Assembly: GCA_947085285.1 (NCBI GenBank)
Contig: CAMTVZ010000183.1
Coordinates: 1-15,170, forward strand
Source of the DNA: JASEGV01 sp947085285
Lineage (GTDB): Bacteria; Bacteroidota; Ignavibacteria; UBA10030; BY39
Length of the DNA stretch: 15,170 nt
Direction: 5' to 3'
Under the pieces are notes generated by a model. That model was not told where the DNA came from. It saw only the letters and a program-made list of their open reading frames with translations, and ran no database searches. The translations under genes and the position numbers were made by a program. Positions 8,901 through 13,193 of this stretch are shown here, piece by piece; the first letter of the stretch is position 1; the number at the start of each line of letters is the position of its first letter.

Positions 8901-9099
8901 TATGTTAGGCGAAAAAATTACAACTTTAACTGATAATTATTTTTTCCCCGGCACATATATCGTAGATTGGAATGCTACTGATGATAAATTCAATTTACTC
9001 ACTAGCGGTGTTTATTTTATTCGCATGAGTACTGAATCCTCGGTTGAAGGACAAGAAAAGAATTTCACAGCGACACAAAAAATGTTATTAATGAAATAA
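5983..9099 (+). CDS. Secreted FN3-repeat protein with two copies of the locus module and T9SS sorting domain
   Basis: 1038 residues from the ATG at 5983. A TTG directly before it is also open, but ATG followed by a normal signal peptide (RLFNLIILLFVV, likely cut before residue 21) is the better start. No Shine-Dalgarno sequence is visible, unlike the other complete genes here. Domains: locus module A (23-158), six tandem FN3-like repeats of ~95 residues (187-776), locus module B (784-903), T9SS type A sorting domain (937-1038, NYPNPFNPSTR, terminal QKMLLMK). The FN3 units share PANN/PxxG openings, PTL-x-W strands and a YYWRV-R-A-x-N-x-x-G core. In the family such arrays are stalks or binding platforms, so the likely form is a rod with the same head module at both ends. 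The 56-bp gap to the next gene holds no terminator, so co-transcription is plausible. No enzymatic motif is seen. Confidence 0.9.
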   Translation: MRLFNLIILLFVVNTFSIGQNQFYIPLRITDSLRVGSGSIWYGVHPSASYCIPDTVTFTDGKIFREQEEPPPPPSQIFDIRFVNLNFGADTCLGQGVIADIRKYTNPNQIDTFSIRLQLGSGIRPFIFSWPAGLNAICDSMKLYEEISGFTFFNVNMLTTTRFRLTLNLNSAKIIKYGAKSAPQTAPVATPLYRPGNGTINVFAKPVMFEWDGAYGALQYFLEIASDTNFINIVRIDTINISTQTPFNTGTAISIDLNYQTKYFWRVRSKNNFGISPYSVIYSFTTAMPVVPPPPKLVYPDSGLGNVIKSPLLRWRVTDRADRYHLIVATDTGFTPSAIVLNDSTIVDTSKQLVNLKGGARYFWKVRARNISGYGAYSSRFFFTTILPVPPTPSLLAPANNDTALAINPTLSWSVSEDAELYHLQVATDQGFNTIVINDSTITTTSKQINLNNFTIYYWRVKAKNATGSSNFSSIWQFKTIIAIPTKPVLFNPANNDTNVSLTPTLFWNSVPYAATYELNVASDQNFNTIIYSNSNLTSTSQQIPTLISDRIYYWRVRASNYAGTSLFSDVWNFKTILIPPEGVLLSSPANNSDNIIVNPTLRWNASDRAVKYHYQVDSVSIFNFPLFEDSNYTGLSKTIGTLESGKKYYWRVRGWNRAGYGNYSEIWNFTTVPYPKPGISNLKYPPNGAPNISLNPTLKWDSSEYAEVYILEVSRDSLFTIANRVLLDTNISVRERKVGPLNQTTRYFWRVRAKNKAGVGLNSEVWNFRTYGDQPASWVTPFVVLETGLARDTLRFGVHPEATYGIDVSLGEYELPQVEPGTFDVRWVSPPRRPGILGEGTRLNLTPFLNFTQIDTYRVKFQTGVGTYPLTIRWSSPFIYNICDSMEIRDEIGGYTVRVRMDLASSTVINNDAVKSLVIIKWGARPLGIKVENTDIPKAFALYPNYPNPFNPSTRIKFSILKETRAVLTVYNMLGEKITTLTDNYFFPGTYIVDWNATDDKFNLLTSGVYFIRMSTESSVEGQEKNFTATQKMLLMK
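6049..6456 (+). repeat. Locus module, copy 2 of 5
   Basis: N-terminal copy in this protein: GVHPSASYCI, EQEEPPPPPSQIFDIR, CLGQG, DTFSIRLQLGSG, CDSM and GF-x-FFNVNM follow the copy-1 order. Cys51 and Cys92 occupy the same two positions as the Cys pair of copy 1. The spacing between them is longer (41 against 31 residues) because of an insertion between E-PP and the G-x-G motif. Confidence 0.7.
6541..8310 (+). repeat. Six tandem FN3-like repeats
   Basis: Approximate units are 6541-6867, 6868-7161, 7162-7446, 7447-7731, 7732-8019 and 8020-8310. Each has a proline-rich lead, P-(T/L)-L-x-W, a Y-x-(L/Y)-x-V strand, then (Y/F)-(Y/F)-W-(R/K)-V-(R/K) and a final W-x-F-(K/T/R)-T strand. The middle four are close in length (285-294 bases). 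Similarity is at protein level; the DNA is well diverged, so this is an old duplication and not a recent tandem expansion. Confidence 0.8.
8332..8691 (+). repeat. Locus module, copy 3 of 5
   Basis: Second copy in the same protein, just before the sorting domain: DTLRFGVHPEATYGIDVSLG, YELPQVEPGTFDVRW, ILGEG, DTYRVKFQTGVGTYPLTIRW, ICDSM, D-E-x-GGYTV. Both positions that hold the Cys pair in copies 1 and 2 are non-Cys here (Gly and Ile), while the separate CDSM cysteine of copy 2 is kept. Confidence 0.75.
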
Positions 9100-9144
9100 A
9101 TTATTCAAAATTAACTAAAAATTAACAACTAATTAAAAAAAAAT

Positions 9145-9150
9145 AAGGAG
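9145..9150 (+). promoter_or_regulatory. Ribosome binding site of the 9156 gene
   Basis: AAGGAG lies 5 nt upstream of the ATG at 9156 and fixes that start, which is followed at once by a lysine-rich signal peptide. Confidence 0.75.
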
Positions 9151-9155
9151 TTATT

Positions 9156-12100
9156 ATGAAAAAAGCAGTAATTTTTTCAGTTGTATTAGCTTTGCTTTTT
9201 TTGTCGTATGCTTATGCTCAGGACAATACAAGTAAGCAAGCACAAACAACTTTACAATTTTCAAGTAGTCTTCCAAAGGATCATCAAGATCCCATACCTT
9301 CGGAGAAATATTCTGGTCCGATGATGAAGAATCTTAAACCACCGAAAGCTACTTATCTTGCTCCTCAAGGTGCTCAAGGCGTAAGTACTGGTTTGTACAC
9401 TCATTACGATTATCAGACAAATGGTGGACCTGTTCAGTATTTAGAATCGAATCCCCTTGAACCTTGGAACGTTCATGTTATAATGATGTCATCCCTCGAT
9501 TCTGCCAATGTGTCAGCTAGTCGCCGTACTACCTATACTATGAGTACCGATTATGGCAATACATGGGACGATTTTATGAGTGTACCAGCTATCAGGTCTG
9601 GGTTCCCAAGTATGACGTTATATCCAGACCACCCAATTTTACCTGGTAGGCCCCCTGTTATAGCAAATCACACTAATCCTCTTGACGATGCTTTAGACGA
9701 TATTAGATCGATTATGTATATGGACCAAGGTGAAGGTAGTTTTGCATTTGCTGAATTTAGACCCCCATTTTTTAATTTAGCTGAAGCAGATGAGCCAATT
9801 TGGCCCCAAGTAGCCGTAACAACAAATGGAAATATAGTTATGTCAGCAATCAGGCCTGATAATGACGGAATTTATGCAATTACTATGGATGTGAATGGTG
9901 TGTTCCAAAGCTGGCAATCAATCGATACGACATTTGCTGCTGCAGCTTCATCATTATCACGAGGGCCAGGTGGCAAGGTTGCTCTTGTTTGGCGCACAAC
10001 CGGCGACACTGCCGAAATTGCTTATCGTATTTCTACAAATAATGGTGTAAGTTTTGGTCCTAAACAAGTTGCCGACAAAGAAACTGCTACTTACTTCCCC
10101 TACTGGCAAGGTTTAGATGCTATGTACATTGGCGAACATCTCTATATTACATATCCAGCGGCAAGTATAGTAAATAATGCACTTCCGTATGCAAGTTTCA
10201 GAATTAGATTGTGGAATTCAAATACAAATACAGCAGTTACTGTAATTGATAGCACTAACTTTCCATTTATTATGAGAGCAAGTGCAACTCAGAGTGGTTA
10301 TCATAGTGGTTCTCTAACTTATCCTGAAATAGGTACAAATCCAACAGGCACACGCATATATATAGCTTGCGATGCTTTTCTCGTTGACCAATACGATGCT
10401 GCAGGGCATAATTATGGCGACATTCTATATACCTATTCGGATAATGGTGGTGTTACCTGGGCTGATGTTAAAAACTTAACCAGAACTCCAACTTTGGACG
10501 AAAGATATGTTGCAATGTCAACAATTAACCCTAAAATTAATGATAGTAACTATGTTTTCATTGCATATCAAGAAGATTATGTCCCAGGTTCAAGCGTTCA
10601 GGATAACCGACCAGCAACAAGAGCATGGCAAAAATTTAAAAAAATTAATACTGATTTTAGACCTCTAAAGGATATTGGTATAATCACAGTAAGGTCGGTG
10701 AACTGGTCAGGTATTCATGCTATCGGCGTTCCAGAAACTGTAAAAGTTATAATTGAACACAATGGTACTGAAACCCCTGCACCTGCCAATTTTACACTTA
10801 CATACAATACAACAAGGTCGCCCATTAATATTAACGATGGAACGCGAGAAGATTTTACGGGTGTCTCTTGGGTAGGTAAATATACAACAGTTAAATTTAC
10901 ACAAACATGGCTCCCCTCAGCACCCGGTCCGGTTAAAGTATATGTCAGGGCTTTTTATACAGGCGATTTAGATGGTACGAACGATGAGGGGAACAGGCAA
11001 ATTATTATTGCCCCACCGATTGACCTTAGTATGTCGCATATTTTACAAACAAATTTAGTTCTACCTAAAACTCAAGGTCCTAATGCTCCAGTTTGGCCCA
11101 ATATAGAAATGAAATTTTATGCACGCAATTTGGGAAGTTTTATTTCTCCTGCGGGTGGTTTCTTAGTAAAATGGACTGTAGATGGGACCCCTCAAACTGC
11201 GGCTTCACGTCCCCAATTAGCTTACGCAGGAATAGACTCGTTTCCTATGACATATACTCCTGCCGAGCGTGGAACATATATGGTAAAAGCTTGGACAGAA
11301 GTTGCAGGTGATACCGTAGAAGAAAATGATACATTATCAACAAGGGTTTTTGCATATCCTGGTTCTGCATTTAGTATCGCATACGACGATAAGAATGACG
11401 ACTCAGATTCGTACTGGGGTGTTGATACACGCGACTCAGCATTAACTGCTGCGGTCCGATTTACAGCAACCCAAGATATGGCTCTTATGAATGTGGATGC
11501 GGAATTTGACAATAAGATGACCGATGCTACGTATCCTTATGTTAAAGTACGTGTTTGGGCTGCCGGAACCGATTCAACTCCTGGACCAAAACTTTATGAA
11601 AAAGTTTATACAACTTCACCTTATGTAGTTACTGAAGGTCCTTCGGCTTGGGTATCATTTCCGATTGCAAACGGACTCGTATTTGCGAATGGTGAAGATT
11701 TTTGGGTCGGTTTATCATTCGCACGTAATGATTCCGGGAAATTGTATTTCCCAATGGGTATAGATGAAAAATCGCCAACACTGCCTTATAATACCACTCC
11801 ACGCAGACAGATTACCAGTTGGTTCTCTGAAGACGATGGTATAACTTGGTGGCCCATAAGAGACGTTTTGATACCAAAACCAGGTGGAAATATTACACAC
11901 GATTTTGTTATACGCGCTATCGGTGTGTCAGCTACCCCGGGTGGCAAATTTAATGTCGCTAATTCCTGGAATATGATCTCAATTCCTGTTCAAACAACTG
12001 ATACAAAAGATTACCTCTTCCCAACCTCGACATCGAGCGCTTTTGTATTTACTCCAACCGGTTATCAACCAAGAACCACATTAAATCCGGGTCCCGGTTA

Positions 12101-13061
12101 TTGGCTAAAATTTGGTGCAGCCCAACGTGTCGATTTAGTTGGCCCAGCAATAACTAATCTCTCAATACCTGTTGTCGCTGGTTGGAATTTGATTGGCTCC
12201 ATTAGTTCAACAGTACCAACATCTGCAGTTACTGTTCCAGGTGGCGCTGCTTCTCTATACTATGGATATAATGCAGGATATGTAACAGCTACCTCAATTT
12301 CTCCAGGGAAAGGATACTGGATTAAAGCAGGAAGTGCTGGGAACCTTATTATTTCTTCAACTGCAAAAGCAGTTGCTGAAACCAAACAACCCGATATTTC
12401 CAATTTTAACAAAATCACAATCACAGATAAGATTGGAAATAAACAAACCTTGTACTTCGGCGAAAATATTGATGGTAAATTTCCAGTCAATTTCTTCGAG
12501 ATGCCTCCGACAGCACCTGAAGGAATCTTCGATGTCCGGTTTGCTTCTCAACGTCTGTTAGAAGCGTATCCGATTGAAGGCACCGGTGAATACGGAATTA
12601 ACATCAATTCTGCTTCGTTCCCAATCACTGTAAGTTATGAACTTGTAAGCCGGACAAAGAATTTTACAATTCAAAACGGCGATAAGTCATATACTTTAAA
12701 CAGCGAAAAAGGAAATTTTGTAGTTGAAAACTTAAAGACTGGTTATATTGCGCTTAAAATAGAAGGAATGGATAATTTGCCAACCGATTTTAATTTAGGT
12801 CAGAACTATCCTAATCCCTTCAATCCATCGACTAAGTTCGAATTTGCAATGCCAAAAAATGCTCGTGTAGAAATTGTAGTTTACGATATTTTAGGCAGTA
12901 AGGTTGCTACTTTGTTCGATGGCGTTAAGAGTGCAGGTTATCATTCTATTGAATGGAATGGCACAAACGCTCAAGGTCATATCGTCCCGAGTGGTGTTTA
13001 TTTCGTAAAAATGACAAGCGATGGTTTCTCGGCTGTCCGCAAAGCATTGATGCTGAAGTAA
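9156..13061 (+). CDS. Secreted Asp-box propeller protein with CARDB-like domains, locus module and T9SS sorting domain
   Basis: 1301 residues. Signal peptide 1-22 (AYAQ cleavage). Residues about 75-500 look like a sialidase/BNR-type beta-propeller: Asp-boxes STDYGNTW (130-137), STNNGVSF (293-300) and SDNGGVTW (428-435). I do not see the arginine triad or FRIP motif of active sialidases, so enzyme activity is not supported. Two CARDB-like domains follow (503-620, 622-735), then a jelly-roll-like domain (738-929) shared with the first gene and containing another Asp-box-like SEDDGITW (891-898). Next come twin WN...GYW-K repeats (934-1064), a diverged locus module (1086-1204) and a T9SS type A sorting domain (1208-1301, QNYPNPFNPSTK, terminal RKALMLK). 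It is inferred to be an extracellular binding protein; the ligand is unknown. A strong hairpin lies 20 bases past the stop. Confidence 0.9.
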   Translation: MKKAVIFSVVLALLFLSYAYAQDNTSKQAQTTLQFSSSLPKDHQDPIPSEKYSGPMMKNLKPPKATYLAPQGAQGVSTGLYTHYDYQTNGGPVQYLESNPLEPWNVHVIMMSSLDSANVSASRRTTYTMSTDYGNTWDDFMSVPAIRSGFPSMTLYPDHPILPGRPPVIANHTNPLDDALDDIRSIMYMDQGEGSFAFAEFRPPFFNLAEADEPIWPQVAVTTNGNIVMSAIRPDNDGIYAITMDVNGVFQSWQSIDTTFAAAASSLSRGPGGKVALVWRTTGDTAEIAYRISTNNGVSFGPKQVADKETATYFPYWQGLDAMYIGEHLYITYPAASIVNNALPYASFRIRLWNSNTNTAVTVIDSTNFPFIMRASATQSGYHSGSLTYPEIGTNPTGTRIYIACDAFLVDQYDAAGHNYGDILYTYSDNGGVTWADVKNLTRTPTLDERYVAMSTINPKINDSNYVFIAYQEDYVPGSSVQDNRPATRAWQKFKKINTDFRPLKDIGIITVRSVNWSGIHAIGVPETVKVIIEHNGTETPAPANFTLTYNTTRSPININDGTREDFTGVSWVGKYTTVKFTQTWLPSAPGPVKVYVRAFYTGDLDGTNDEGNRQIIIAPPIDLSMSHILQTNLVLPKTQGPNAPVWPNIEMKFYARNLGSFISPAGGFLVKWTVDGTPQTAASRPQLAYAGIDSFPMTYTPAERGTYMVKAWTEVAGDTVEENDTLSTRVFAYPGSAFSIAYDDKNDDSDSYWGVDTRDSALTAAVRFTATQDMALMNVDAEFDNKMTDATYPYVKVRVWAAGTDSTPGPKLYEKVYTTSPYVVTEGPSAWVSFPIANGLVFANGEDFWVGLSFARNDSGKLYFPMGIDEKSPTLPYNTTPRRQITSWFSEDDGITWWPIRDVLIPKPGGNITHDFVIRAIGVSATPGGKFNVANSWNMISIPVQTTDTKDYLFPTSTSSAFVFTPTGYQPRTTLNPGPGYWLKFGAAQRVDLVGPAITNLSIPVVAGWNLIGSISSTVPTSAVTVPGGAASLYYGYNAGYVTATSISPGKGYWIKAGSAGNLIISSTAKAVAETKQPDISNFNKITITDKIGNKQTLYFGENIDGKFPVNFFEMPPTAPEGIFDVRFASQRLLEAYPIEGTGEYGININSASFPITVSYELVSRTKNFTIQNGDKSYTLNSEKGNFVVENLKTGYIALKIEGMDNLPTDFNLGQNYPNPFNPSTKFEFAMPKNARVEIVVYDILGSKVATLFDGVKSAGYHSIEWNGTNAQGHIVPSGVYFVKMTSDGFSAVRKALMLK
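11019..11940 (+). other. CARDB-like plus jelly-roll-like block, copy 2
   Basis: Counterpart of 1990-2865. AERGTYMVKAWTEV matches SERGMFDLVAAADV, and TPGPKLYEKVY matches APGPILYEKKF. GEDFWVGL matches GQDYWITV, and an HDFVIRAI ending stands where the first gene has WPLRAIMV. The Asp-box-like SEDDGITW in this copy replaces a VEDESVW stretch in the other. Confidence 0.6.
11956..12345 (+). repeat. Twin WN...GYW-K repeats
   Basis: Two ~65-residue units each start SWNMISIPV or GWNLIGSI and end in a glycine-proline turn plus GYW-(L/I)-K (PGPGYWLKF, PGKGYWIKAG). The pattern fits a small beta-domain duplicated in tandem; I recall similar WN/GYW stretches next to sorting domains in Ignavibacteria, without a family name I can cite. 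Confidence 0.6.
12411..12767 (+). repeat. Locus module, copy 4 of 5 (diverged)
   Basis: Keeps LYFGE, the FEMPPTAPEGIFDVRF core, a G-x-GEYG in place of LGEG, and a P-(I)-T-V-SYEL strand, but loses the A-T-x-G-I-D segment and the GG-x-VNVNM ending. It has no Cys. The match rests mainly on the PP-x-x-P-x-G-x-FD-x-RF core, so it is the weakest of the five. Confidence 0.5.
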
Positions 13062-13080
13062 ACTAAAATTTAGTTATATT

Positions 13081-13113
13081 GTGCTGTCAGAAGGTTGCTC
13101 CTTCTGACAGCAC
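13081..13113. terminator. Perfect 14-bp stem hairpin after the 9156 gene
   Basis: GTGCTGTCAGAAGG (13081-13094) and CCTTCTGACAGCAC (13100-13113) form a perfect 14-bp stem with a 5-nt TTGCT loop, 20 bases after the stop codon. No T-run follows on the + strand, so it may terminate weakly, stabilise the mRNA 3' end, or be a copy of a dispersed palindrome. Confidence 0.5.
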
Positions 13114-13184
13114 CTGATAATAATAAAAAGTACTTTATAATTTAATAAAACAATTAATTAACAAAAACAAACTAACAAATTAGT

Positions 13185-13188
13185 GAGG
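13185..13188 (+). promoter_or_regulatory. Ribosome binding site of the 13194 gene
   Basis: A weak GAGG lies 5 nt before the ATG at 13194. It is chosen over the in-frame ATG at 13209, which would cut into the signal peptide. Confidence 0.5.
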
Positions 13189-13193
13189 TTAAA

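Noticed and set aside
11093..11311. Plus-strand frame with several Cys residues inside the 9156 gene
   Set aside because: It overlaps the CARDB-like domain in another frame and lacks a start context; the Cys content comes from frame-shifted codons.
13061..13075. Short A/T dyad AACTAAA-A-TTTAGTT after the stop
   Set aside because: A 7-bp A/T-rich dyad is expected by chance in this composition and has no supporting context.
13136..13141. TATAAT as a promoter -10 box before the last gene
   Set aside because: It is one chance match in a nearly pure A/T stretch with no -35 box at proper spacing, and Bacteroidota promoters usually follow a different consensus.
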